From Aurantiochytrium sp. KH105 (taxonomy: Eukaryota > Sar > Bigyra > Thraustochytrida > Thraustochytriidae): DNA of 64,000 bases. Position 1 is the first letter of the stretch. Each line of letters opens with the position of its first letter. This document shows, one piece after another, positions 21,210 to 30,587 of this stretch. The position numbers were made by a program, and so were the translations under genes. The notes beneath the pieces were generated by a model. It had not been told where the DNA came from, did no database searches, and was given only the letters and a program-made list of their open reading frames with translations. The stretch covers positions 124,001 to 188,000 of the forward strand of contig BGKB01000059.1 in the NCBI GenBank assembly GCA_003116975.1. Direction: 5' to 3'.

Positions 21210-23948
21210 TTAGTCTTTATGAGGATGCGGCAGGTCCGGCAAAGGTAGTGGTTCCGGTTTGGATGACAGGGTGCTCAGACAAGCGTCAATCTTGGCAGAC
21301 ATGGCCGCTCGTTCCGGGGCGACAGCTTTGACAACCCAACTCGGAATGGAGCCATTCGGGTCTATCATTTGAACATTGCTCATCAGACTCGCGTTGGGCT
21401 CAGTCGGATGGGGCTCGAGCTTGATGCCCGCAGAGAAAACCTTTGCCCGCACGTACTTGTCCGAAGGTGGACTTAGAGCATCTGGAGCTGACACCATGAT
21501 CACCTTGACGGTGCCGTCTTTGTCGATCTGGCGAAAGGTAATAAGGACCGAATCTCGGGCCGTAACGACCATGGGAAAGGGCGACTTGTACTCTACATGT
21601 TGGACGTCGCAAATATCGATGGGAGCGTCGTCAAAGGCCTTGCGCAAATACGCTAAATCAAGTTCGCGAAGCGGCGTGCTGCGCTTGTAGAGATCGTCGT
21701 AGTCATCCCGGTGCGCAGGATCCGACATGTATGCCGCAGCCACAAGTGGGGGCGCGCGAATTGTGCCAACGCCCTTTGTGTGCGTGAGGCCGCGCTCGGT
21801 CTTGAGGTAGCACTGCACACCGTTGTAATTCTTTAGAAATGTCCACCCATCCCCTTCACCGACGCTGATCGCCTTTTCAAAGGCAGCATTGGCGCTTTGA
21901 AGAATTTTTGTAAACTCTGCCATTTCTTGCGCGGTCGCCTTGGGTGGACCTGAGAGCTCGGCTTCTGCAGCGGCGAGGGCCTCTGGCGTGCGGCCACGAC
22001 CCTGACCAACGCCAAGAAATTTGCGCGTCTCAGCAACTTTGAAGACTTGCCTTCGCAACGACTCGTCCATGAGCGCCTGCATAAAAGCATTCAGCTCGTG
22101 GACACGCGCTTGCAGGAAATCCTCATCAAGACTGGAGAACCAGGTTTTTCCCGGCAGCTGCGGGAGGACACCATGGCCAAACATGCGACGAAGTTCGTGA
22201 CGCAAGGTATCAAACTGACTGAAGCGACGCCACACGTACCAGGCCAAACCCTCATGCTCGACGCGAACACGGTACTGGGCGTATAGGTCGTCGACGACTC
22301 GACTTCCGACGACGGAAACCTTCAAGGTATGACCTTCCTTGTCGCGCACCTTGCGCTTACCTTGCGGCGCATTGTCTGCGCCAAGACCGGTGCCTGGTCG
22401 CGGTTTCTGCCGGTCGTACCCCACGGCATCGGCGTACCACGATGCAAAAGCTAGCATGGCGGCAAAGCCAGCGCAAAAGAGGGTACATGGGTGTGTTTCG
22501 CCCAGCATTGTAGCAGAGGCAAGCGCGGCAAGCGCAGCGCCCGCCCCGAGAGAAAGGACATTTTCAGAAGCAGTGACTAGAGAACTCATCGACTGCGGTA
22601 CAATTGCCGTGATTGAGGAAGCTTCGTCTGACGTGGACTGGGTCGGAAAACCCGCGTGGGTCCGAGCAATGACGACTGCCATGATGACGGTAGTGGCGGC
22701 GCCAGCCCTGAGAAATCGCATTTCGAGGTTGGGCGTCTCGCGAGCGCGAAAAAAGTGGAACACTATTGTGCAGGCAGCGACTGCGAGTACCACAGCAGCC
22801 CAGCGCGCGCGTGCGTCGTACAGCGCAAGATCGCGCCCTGTCTTGGTTGTGGCGAGAACACGCGCAACGACGTACACGAACAAGGCTGGGCCCGCGAGCA
22901 AGGGGGCTGGTGATGGCAGGGTTGACGGCGAGTCTTCTCGAGGATCTTGCTCTTGGTCAAAGGCAAAAAATTGGCAAGTGAGAACTGCAATTGCCAGCAC
23001 GGATGCCACCCAAAGCTCTGTGCTTTGCGCCGTAGGCTCTGCGAGTGATTTCGCCGTGATATTTGTAGCGAGATCCTGGAGCTTGGCTTCTGGGCCTTGA
23101 TGGCTTTTCGCGCCGTCTGGTTTTCCATTTGCCTGAGGCATGGAAGAAGGCCTTGTATTCTTGGGAGCTGCTGCTGCTGCTGCTGCTGCTGTTGCCTTTC
23201 CTCCTGCTGCTACTGACGCGGTCGACGATGGCTCGGGCTTTATGGTTTGCGGCGGTTTTTCTTGCTGCCGTGCGGAGACGGCAGACGCCAATGGCGATGC
23301 TTGTCGATTTCTTGGTGTCGAGGCGGGCGAAGATGCAGTTGAGTCCGTCGGAGGAGAGGATGAGACATCTTCTGTGGTGTTAACCAGCACGCTGGGCGCA
23401 TGTTTCGCGCGACTGGCCTCGAGATGTTCGCGAAGCGGATCATTGCTGGCATCGACAAAGAAGCGCTTCATGAGTATGTCAGGCTTGTTGATATGCGGGG
23501 GGTACTTGTAGGTGAGATGTTGCATAAATCCTGAGCCATCGGCGTTCATCTTGCGCAAATCCTCGGTTGTACCTTTGCCGTGAGGGAGCACGGCCACGAT
23601 ACGAAGCGGGAACTCCTGCTCGGGGTCAAAGGTGCATGTATCCATGACCTCGTCGCCGCGCTTTGTACGAATGAGTTTTTCACCTGCATTGATCATGTGC
23701 GTAGTGCTGTCTTCGCCGTTTTCGCTAATGTTGCGCACCACAAAGTTCTCCTCGTGCACGTCGATGTGCTGTAGGACCTTGAGCATCATGACGATCTTGC
23801 GAATTTTCCAGCCGACTCCCATGGCTTTGAGCATAGGATCAATCGAGTCCGAGGCATCGTTGTTCACGCGCCAGATCCCACAAAAGTCTGTGGGCTGCGC
23901 AGGACCTCGCGAGGTCGCCCGCCCGCGAGTCTCAGGCGTCTGCGACAT
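21210..23948 (-). CDS. Multidomain lipid-binding protein: FABP-like, six TM segments, PX and START domains
   Basis: Start taken at the ATG at 23948 (912 residues); the frame stays open upstream to a GTG at 24188 but has no ATG there. Residues about 14-149 resemble a fatty-acid-binding (calycin) domain: DFCGIWRV, then LKAMGVGWKIRKI, as in FABP helices. Residues 150-300 are low complexity (Ser, Ala, Pro). About six hydrophobic segments lie at 306-510 (for example WAAVVLAVAACTIVFHFF). A PX domain spans about 541-643 (YRVRVEHEGLAWYVWRRFSQF, LPQLPGKTW), expected to bind phosphoinositides. A START domain spans about 673-900 (GDGWTFLKNYNGVQCYLK...; VVTARDSVLITFRQ; SWVVKAVAPER), a lipid-transfer fold. 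Role in lipid exchange or sensing at a membrane is inferred. I know of no named family with this full domain order. Confidence 0.85.
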   Translation of the reverse strand: MSQTPETRGRATSRGPAQPTDFCGIWRVNNDASDSIDPMLKAMGVGWKIRKIVMMLKVLQHIDVHEENFVVRNISENGEDSTTHMINAGEKLIRTKRGDEVMDTCTFDPEQEFPLRIVAVLPHGKGTTEDLRKMNADGSGFMQHLTYKYPPHINKPDILMKRFFVDASNDPLREHLEASRAKHAPSVLVNTTEDVSSSPPTDSTASSPASTPRNRQASPLASAVSARQQEKPPQTIKPEPSSTASVAAGGKATAAAAAAAAPKNTRPSSMPQANGKPDGAKSHQGPEAKLQDLATNITAKSLAEPTAQSTELWVASVLAIAVLTCQFFAFDQEQDPREDSPSTLPSPAPLLAGPALFVYVVARVLATTKTGRDLALYDARARWAAVVLAVAACTIVFHFFRARETPNLEMRFLRAGAATTVIMAVVIARTHAGFPTQSTSDEASSITAIVPQSMSSLVTASENVLSLGAGAALAALASATMLGETHPCTLFCAGFAAMLAFASWYADAVGYDRQKPRPGTGLGADNAPQGKRKVRDKEGHTLKVSVVGSRVVDDLYAQYRVRVEHEGLAWYVWRRFSQFDTLRHELRRMFGHGVLPQLPGKTWFSSLDEDFLQARVHELNAFMQALMDESLRRQVFKVAETRKFLGVGQGRGRTPEALAAAEAELSGPPKATAQEMAEFTKILQSANAAFEKAISVGEGDGWTFLKNYNGVQCYLKTERGLTHTKGVGTIRAPPLVAAAYMSDPAHRDDYDDLYKRSTPLRELDLAYLRKAFDDAPIDICDVQHVEYKSPFPMVVTARDSVLITFRQIDKDGTVKVIMVSAPDALSPPSDKYVRAKVFSAGIKLEPHPTEPNASLMSNVQMIDPNGSIPSWVVKAVAPERAAMSAKIDACLSTLSSKPEPLPLPDLPHPHKD

Positions 23949-25289
23949 TCCGCAAAAAAAGGTAGGTCTTCCGCTTCCCGGCACGATGGACCCCGCGTCT
24001 CGCGGACGCGCGTGCACGAGGCGGGCGCAGGGACGATGAGAGGAGTTAAGAGTGTACGCGCGCGAGACAGAGGGGGGTTGCGAGCCCCGTCTTCCGTCCG
24101 GGTACTCGCTCGCTCGCTCGCTCTCTCGCTCGCTCTCTGTTTCTGTTTGAGAGGCCGAACTCGCGCTAGGAAGATTTTTGCGCCTCACAGCGCAAGTGGC
24201 CTAACAAAGCAACGTGACTTTTTCCGCAATAATTAGGCCATTTGATTGGAACCTAAACTTATGATCGAATAGAGAGGATCTCGACGACTGTAGAGGTGAT
24301 TTGCGCTGGTGCCAAAAAGCAGCTGGTTGAGACGGATGTATTATGGCCTCGCACGTCAAGTCGTTCGCTCTCTTCATCGATCTTCTTTGGCATTGAGCGC
24401 TTCATCTCGAATTTGCGTGATTTCTCATGCGGTGTCAGAATTGAAACTACTCAACTCCACAGAGAGCGTCGCGCTTCGTTGAGTGATTACATTCCAAATC
24501 TCGCAGTCGAATCATATCATAGATTGGAGCCTGCAGAGCTTACGGATTGGATTGCGTGTTCTATTCGTTTGTGTTATAGTTGTCGACGGAGATTCCTCAG
24601 AGGTCTGAAAGAGTAGAAAGAAGAAGTTGATTTCAATAAACGTAAAAGAAATCCCGTTCCGTGGCTAGCACGAAACGGGAAGGTAGTTTGTTTGCTTCTC
24701 ACGCTGCTGCTCGGAGGAAGCTTTGGTGTAGTTCAATATTCTGGTGGGTTTCGGTTCTGCCGGCTTCTGGCATCGGGTTTGGTCGCTGCCAGGTCGATTC
24801 GGCTTAGTGGTCCCGGGGTCGTGACCCTGGTCCATTTCTGCTATATAGGTCTTTGACTGTACTAAGATTATTTTGGTTGTTCATACCGATCATGCTCGGT
24901 GTGTTGTGCACGCGCGACATAATGTTCTTGCGTCGTTTGTCGTCGGGTGTCTACCTTTCTTATAGCAGTTTCCCGCCTGGCATCAGGTCTTTGGGAATGT
25001 CCACTTCATTAATGTGGATCAACAGATAGTCGTAGAGTAAATCGAGGCTCAGGTGGGAAAGAGCGGCCATGCAAGCATGCCAAGCTGCTGAGTTAGCGTG
25101 CGTTGCTCCTTTCGCGTATGTGCGTAACTTTTCAAAAGACTGAATGATTTTTTTTTACATTTTTTTACAAGTTTTTCTTACAATTGAGGCGAGGTTGCGC
25201 GCGCTGTACTGCCGGACATCGACGAGAATTCTCGCATGTCCACTCACAAGTCTAAAAAAGAAGAGACGGTGTTGTGTGTTGTCTCTACT
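23949..25289. other. Long noncoding stretch with several inverted repeats
   Basis: Includes a (CTCG)n/(CTCT)n tract at about 24103-24140 just upstream of the lipid-binding gene, then AT-richer DNA from about 24200. Several short inverted repeats lie between 24650 and 24990 (listed separately). Poly-T runs at 25146-25168 probably belong to the 3' untranslated region of the minus-strand Lys/Ala-rich gene. No frame with an ATG and a recognisable product was found. Confidence 0.5.
24652..24680. repeat. Inverted repeat with 12-nt arms and 5-nt loop
   Basis: Arms 24652-24663 and 24669-24680 around the loop GCTAG; 11 of 12 positions pair, with a single C/A mismatch. An AATAAA lies just upstream at 24634. 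It may be a transcript-end hairpin or part of a structured RNA. Confidence 0.7.
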
Positions 25290-25445
25290 CTACTTCTTCG
25301 ACTTGGGGGCAGCCTTCTTCTTGCCGGCGGCGGCGGCCTTCTTGGGCTTGTCCTCGGCCATGGCCTTGGCGGCCTTGGCAGGCTTCATTGCGCCCTTCTT
25401 CTTGGAGCCGGCCTCCGCCGCAAACTGCTGCTTGCCATCCGCCAT
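25290..25445 (-). CDS. Small lysine/alanine-rich basic protein, histone H1 tail-like
   Basis: A 51-residue frame starting at an ATG in good context (AAAAGATGGC). The composition is dominated by Lys and Ala, with KPAKAAKAM and KPKKAAAAGKKKAAPK stretches and no hydrophobic core. This matches the C-terminal tail of linker histones and the short H1-like proteins of some protists, so a nuclear chromatin role is plausible. There is no globular winged-helix segment and I did not find an upstream exon supplying one. A ribosomal or nucleolar basic peptide is the main alternative. The frame is open further upstream, but without a convincing product. Confidence 0.55.
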   Translation of the reverse strand: MADGKQQFAAEAGSKKKGAMKPAKAAKAMAEDKPKKAAAAGKKKAAPKSKK

Positions 25446-25590
25446 CTTTTCTTGATTGATCGAAGTGTCTAGCTTGCGCTGCTTGTTGTGCTGTTGTGCT
25501 TGAGATTCTCGTCGAGTTGCAGGTTTGCTTGCGTCTCGGGTCTGCTCTGCGCTTTCATGGATACGCATCCTCGTCCAGTTGGTCCTTCTT

Positions 25591-25626
25591 CGCGAAGCTC
25601 GCGAAGCTCGCGAAGCTCGCGAAGAG
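25591..25626. repeat. Tandem 9-nt repeat (CGCGAAGCT)
   Basis: Three copies of CGCGAAGCT followed by a variant CGCGAAGAG. Each unit contains the palindrome TCGCGA across junctions. Confidence 0.8.
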
Positions 25627-28101
25627 CGAGCGCGGAGAGCGAGCCCGTCGGCGCGCCGGCGCGCCGGCTTTCGCTCGGGGCGAGGCGAGGCTAACCGGGT
25701 CCCAACGCACACCTCGCCGACGGAGAACCCGCTCTCAAATGCACGCTCCCAGGGGTCACGAGTGACGTCTTCGGAAACTAGGGTAGGGTCGCGCCGCCCG
25801 TGCTCGCGTCGCGGCGACCGGGACAGCCGCGCCGCGCGCGTCGGAGAAAGCCAGCCGCCAGCTGCGCACGCAACGGCAAGAGTCGCAGTGGCCGCTGCCG
25901 TCGGGCCGGGCCGAGCCAGGCCACTGGCAGCCTGGACGACTCGACTTGCTGATGCCAGGGCGCGGCCGCCCGCCACTCATGCCCCTGCCAGGGGCCTAGC
26001 TAGAATGGACAATCTGACCATCTGCCAGCTGGCTGATGATGCTGCTTCTGATAAAGGAAACGCTGCAGCTGCAGCTTGTTGTTGCCATTGGTGGCATGGC
26101 TGCCGGCTTTGAGAGCGGAGCTGGCGCTGCTCTGCAGCTGCTTGGCCGTGCGTGCGTGAAGCTGAGATTGTCAGCGGCGGGTGGCTGGCTGCGCGCGCCT
26201 CTGGAGCGTGCACGTTCGAGCGATACCGCAGCGAAGAAAGCGCGAGCGAGGGTGAAACGCGGTGGCTTGACGGCCAGTCGTGCGGTGCGGTAGGTGGGCA
26301 GAGTATGCTGCCGCAAGCGAGCTCTGACTGCAGGCTAGTCAGTCAGTGGTGCGCCATCGTCGAGACTGAATGGTGGCTGGTTGCTGTTGCTTGATCCATG
26401 GCCCAGGCTGCCAAGCGTCAAGACCCTGCGAGCGTGGCGCCTGCGCCAAGGCAAAGCAAGGCAAGCCGATGGGGAGAGAAGCTGCATTGACGCGGGGTGG
26501 GTCTGGATCGATCGGTCTCACCAGCATCCGCGGCATGCGCGTCTGGCTCTGGGCCATGCCTACGGAGGCTCGGAGACTCGTGCTTCCATCATTTTCACCA
26601 CTGTCACGGCCGCACCTCACCCTCACTCCCTTGCTCGTCTTGGCCGTGCCGTGTTCGCATGCGCATGACCATGTGGTCGCGCAATGGGCCGCTCGGCGAC
26701 CGCCAGGCCTTCTCATTCGGCCCCGGCCCACGGCCCATGAGCCAGGCTTGCGCCGCGGATGGCCATTCCTTCACCGGTTTCCTCGCGCTCTTCACAGGGC
26801 GGATACCTCTGCGGCACGAGACTATCTGGCTGCCTGTAGCTGCTGCTGCAGCTGCTGGTCGAGCGAGGGTCGATCGAATGACGATGATCGCGACCCGACC
26901 AACGCCTCGGCCATGACCGATCGACGTCGATGCGTTGCCTGCTGCCGCTGCTGCTGCTGCGGCTGCTGCGTGCACGTCACCATCGCCACCATCACCAGCG
27001 GCCAGATGCTACCAACTCCAAAACAAATTCACGTTTCTTGGCTGATCACTCTGCAAAACTAACACTTCCACCGCAGCCTCCCCGGTTCGTCTCGGCGCGG
27101 CCGCGACCGCTGGCCGCACTTTCGCTTCGCATGTCTGGAAGTGGCCATGGTGGACGTCTGCGCTGCCTGCGCTGCTCGTGGCGAATGGCCCTGCAGGTGG
27201 GTGGATGGACGGGCGGGACGGGACGGGACTGACTGTGAAGGAAAGGGAGGGGAAGGGAAGGTTGTCTCGCTCGCAGCGCGATGGCCGTTGACCAGGACCC
27301 CCTCCCCGAACTGGACTTGGACTGATGGTTGTCCCTTGGTTCATCATATCAACCGACCTCGACCGAGCACCTCGTCTCGAACATGGGCCGCGCCTCGCCG
27401 CGCCGCGCCAAGCCAGGCTACAGCTGCTGCTGCTTGCCTTGGTTGCTGTCCTGGTCGCTGCGCAATCTGCAGCTGCCCTGTCGGCAACGGCCACGCGGCT
27501 CATCGATCGATCGGAGCCGCTCATTTCGGCGCACACGCGCTTCTTTTTCTCTTCTGCCCTTCGCTTTCGCGCAAAACCGACGGCCGCAGACCGTCCGTCC
27601 ATCCGCGCCGCACTAAACCGGGCCGCCAGTCGCAGACGCACGCAGACGCACGCAGTCGCAGGCGCTCGCCTGGACTCCGGAGCGGCCGCGTCGCCGCGCC
27701 CTGCCTCGCCTCGCCTCGCCGGCGATTCCGGGCGCTGGCCGTGCCCTCCGGCGGCTTCGCGCCCGCCGCAAACGCGCGGTCACGGATGCCGCCGGGTCCC
27801 GCGTGGGGGGGGCACTGTGGAGACCCGGTTTCCCCGGCGAAAGGCCGAGACCAGAAAACCCACCATGGCCATTGGGATACACGCACGCCGCCGCGGTCAA
27901 CCAGCCGGTCGGGGCGCTTCTGGGCGCGAGGAGCCGCGGCTCGCGTCGCGGCGACATTTGGGAGCCGGAGGTAGCGCGAAGCAGCGCGGGGGCGGAGTCG
28001 TGTGCTGCTGCTGCGTCGCGGCTGAGAGAAAGAGTCGGGGCGAGTCACATGGATGGAGAGAGAGGGCAAGAGCTTGCCTGCAGCAGATCTCGGCCTCGGT
28101 A

Positions 28102-28141
28102 CCAGGCCAGGCCAGGCCATGCCATGCCATGCCATGCCATG
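28102..28141. repeat. Pentanucleotide repeat (CCAGG then CCATG)
   Basis: About eight tandem 5-nt units; the first three read CCAGG and the rest CCATG, so a base change spread through part of the array. Confidence 0.85.
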
Positions 28142-28600
28142 CTGTGCTGCGAGGGGGTGATGGCGGCGGCGCGACGCGGAGCGCGAGGATCGCGAACGGC
28201 CGGCTGGCTGGCTGGGCACGGAAAGTACTGACCGGTCCGAGGGGCAAAGAGCAACGGCCCCCCTCGCAGCCGTCCATTCCTTCATTGGTTCATCCGCCAT
28301 GGCGGCCACGGATATCTTACTACTTATGTATCAGCCCAGGAGAGGAGCGGTACGGAGCCGGGACAGGACATCTTGACGCTGCACTGCTGCTGCAGCTGCA
28401 GCTGCAGCTGCACTGATGATGGTGAGACGGAGACGACGACGACAATCCAACGACCAAGCGCATGTCGAGGGCGGTGCGTGGCTTGGAAGCAGAGGCGAGG
28501 CCATGCCTGCGTGCGTGCGTGCACAACAACAAAACTAACGCGAAGAGCGGGTGCAACGTTGGGTCAGGCCGCCGCGCGGCACAGGCGTGCTCGCCACCGA

Positions 28601-28632
28601 ACACATCACATCACATCGCATCGCATCGCATC
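28601..28632. repeat. Pentanucleotide repeat (CACAT then CGCAT)
   Basis: About six 5-nt units, CACAT in the left half and CGCAT in the right half, the same two-block pattern as the array at 28102. Confidence 0.8.
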
Positions 28633-28973
28633 CTCTTTTCCCTTTTCCCAGCCGTGACAAATGGACTGCGACCACTGCGAGACGTTCGTTCTTCGTGCGG
28701 CTTTCGACCAACCAGCTTTTCTCACCCCCCTGCCCGCTCCCCCCTTGTCGCCTTTTCGGTCGAAGAGCGAGCGCGCGGCGCCGAGCGAAAGCCGGAAGGG
28801 CCTAGGGGCCTCCTAGTGCCCAGCTACTGGAAAACCGGGCGCACCCGTGAGCCAGCCACCGCCACTCAATGACCGGGAGGCGAGGAGGGGCGAGGTGAGG
28901 CTGGCTGGCATAGAGGGAAAAGCAGGGAGAGCGAGCGGGCGAGCGCGCGACTATAAGCGAGTAAGCAGCGAGC

Positions 28974-28998
28974 GGCGAGACGAGACGAGACGAGACGC
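28974..28998. repeat. Pentanucleotide repeat (GAGAC)
   Basis: Four to five GAGAC units in the purine-rich leader about 200 nt upstream of the ODC start codon. Confidence 0.8.
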
Positions 28999-29088
28999 AG
29001 CCCGGCGCGGCGAGGCAGAGCAGCGAGCGAGCAAACAAACCCGCAACTCGACCGAGCGTCCCGCGAGACCTCCGCAAAAGCAGCGAGA

Positions 29089-29131
29089 CAAGCACAAGCA
29101 CAAGCACAAGCACCAGCGCAAGCACCAGCAA
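29089..29131. repeat. Hexanucleotide repeat (AGCACA/AGCACC)
   Basis: About six AGCACA or AGCACC/AGCGCA units on the plus strand, in the presumed 5' leader of the ODC transcript, ending about 70 nt before the start codon. Confidence 0.75.
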
Positions 29132-29201
29132 GAAGAAGCGCAGCCGGCAGGCTCCGCAAGGAGGCGCGAAGTACACGCTCTCGGCGGCAGCGCCGATCTC
29201 G

Positions 29202-30587
29202 ATGGAAGGGGAGCTCAACGCACGAGTCTGGGCCAGCATCAAGGAGAGAGTAGAACATGGCGAAGATGAATCGGCTTTCATGGTCGTGGACCTTGCAGAT
29301 GTGGACAGCAAGGTGAGGGCCTGGCGCGCGCTCCTCCCTCGCGTGGAGCCCTTCTATGCCGTCAAGTGCCACGATGACCCGCAGATCCTGCGCCGCCTCG
29401 TCAAGCTCGGCGTCGGATTCGACTGCGCCTCCAAGGGCGAGATCGACCTCGTTCTCGATGCCGGCGCCAGCCCCGAGGACATCATCTTCGCCCACCCCTG
29501 CAAGGCGCAATCGCACCTCCTGCACGCCGCCCAGGTCGGCGCCGAGATGATGACCTTTGACAACGACGACGAGCTCTTCAAGATCAAGCGCCACTTCCCC
29601 GGCGCCAAGATTCTGCTCCGTCTTCTTCCCGACGACTCGAGCGCCGTCTGCCAGCTCGGCGTCAAGTTCGGCGCCGACATCAAGGCCGTGCGCGGCCTCA
29701 TGCAGACCTGCCTCGACCTCGACCTCAACCTCGTTGGCGTCAGCTACCACGTCGGCAGTGGATGCCAGGACATCGCTGCCTTCTCCGAGGCCGTTCATCT
29801 CGCGCGCCGCGCCTTCGACATTGCTGAGGAGCTCGGCATCCAGCTCAGCATCCTCGACATTGGTGGCGGCTTCCCCGGCGAGTCCGTGCGCCACTGGAAG
29901 GCCGCCGCGGCCGCGCGTGAGGCCGCCGAGTTCAACGGCGTCGACGACGAAAGCCTCGAGGCAAAGGGCGACGCCCGCCTTTTCCCGGCGCTTGCCCGCC
30001 AGCTCGGCCCCACGCTCGACCAGCTCTTCCCCGCTGAGTCCGGCGTGCGCATCATCGCCGAGCCCGGCCGCTACATGGTGCACTCCTCCTGCACCTTGGT
30101 CGCCAACGTGCTCGCCCGCCGCCGCACCGTTGTGCGCAACACCGAGGTCTTTCGTTACTACATCAACGAGGGCGTCTACGGTAGTTTCAACAACATCATC
30201 TACGACCACGCCACCGTGCAGGGCTTTCCCCTTCGCGTGCGTGGCCGCCGCCAGGTAGAGCGCGAGGCACTTCGTCGCAGCGGATCGGGCGAGGACCCGC
30301 TCGCTCCGGGCGCCGCCGAGTCGGACTTTAGCGACGACGATGAAGCTGCTGCCGGTTCTTCCTCCGAGAACGCCGTTGCCTTTGTTGGCGAGGTCGATGG
30401 CGAGCAGCTCTGCGAGGGCAGCGTCTGGGGTCCCACCTGCGACGGTCTCGACTGCGTTCTCAAGGATTCTTACCTGCCGCGCCTCGAGGTTGGCGACTGG
30501 ATGTACTTTCCGGACATGGGCGCCTACACCGTCGCCGCTGCCGCCAAGTTCAACGGCTTCGAGATCGCCACCAAGGTCTATATCTGA
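29202..30587 (+). CDS. ODC1: Ornithine decarboxylase (group IV PLP decarboxylase), intronless
   Basis: A 461-residue alanine-racemase-fold decarboxylase that makes putrescine from ornithine, the first step of polyamine synthesis in the cytosol. The PLP lysine lies in PFYAVKCHDDP (Lys55). The family motifs DCASKGEIDLVL, GVSYHVGSGCQD, ILDIGGGFPGE (phosphate-binding glycines) and IIAEPGRYMV follow in order. The catalytic cysteine sits in WGPTCDGLDCV (about Cys413). A C-terminal segment (GDWMYFPDMGAYTVAAAAKFNGF) completes the dimer-interface site. An acidic, Ser/Gly-rich insert (about residues 355-395) is not typical of the family. The start is the first ATG, in good context. No antizyme gene is visible nearby. 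Arginine decarboxylase of the ODC fold is the main alternative, but the FNGF ending and length favour ODC. Confidence 0.92.
   Translation: MEGELNARVWASIKERVEHGEDESAFMVVDLADVDSKVRAWRALLPRVEPFYAVKCHDDPQILRRLVKLGVGFDCASKGEIDLVLDAGASPEDIIFAHPCKAQSHLLHAAQVGAEMMTFDNDDELFKIKRHFPGAKILLRLLPDDSSAVCQLGVKFGADIKAVRGLMQTCLDLDLNLVGVSYHVGSGCQDIAAFSEAVHLARRAFDIAEELGIQLSILDIGGGFPGESVRHWKAAAAAREAAEFNGVDDESLEAKGDARLFPALARQLGPTLDQLFPAESGVRIIAEPGRYMVHSSCTLVANVLARRRTVVRNTEVFRYYINEGVYGSFNNIIYDHATVQGFPLRVRGRRQVEREALRRSGSGEDPLAPGAAESDFSDDDEAAAGSSSENAVAFVGEVDGEQLCEGSVWGPTCDGLDCVLKDSYLPRLEVGDWMYFPDMGAYTVAAAAKFNGFEIATKVYI

Larger units (their letters stand above)
25446..29201. other. 3.7 kb GC-rich, repeat-rich region without a supported gene
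   Basis: Divergent between the Lys/Ala-rich gene (-) and ornithine decarboxylase (+). Many open frames exist on both strands because the DNA is GC-rich, but they encode Arg/Ala/Pro/Ser-biased sequence with no family resemblance. It contains 9-, 5- and 6-nt tandem repeats (listed separately) and CTG/CAG-rich segments at about 26045-26080, 26836-26860, 26938-26970, 27421-27440 and 28382-28415. It probably holds a long promoter and 5' leader of the ODC gene. Confidence 0.5.

Noticed and set aside
24296-24616. 106-codon plus-strand frame followed by AATAAA and a hairpin
   Set aside because: It opens with GTG and contains no ATG; no recognisable domain.
27325-28416. 363-codon frame in the ODC upstream region
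   Set aside because: Arg/Ala/Pro/Ser-biased product running through microsatellites; no homology seen.
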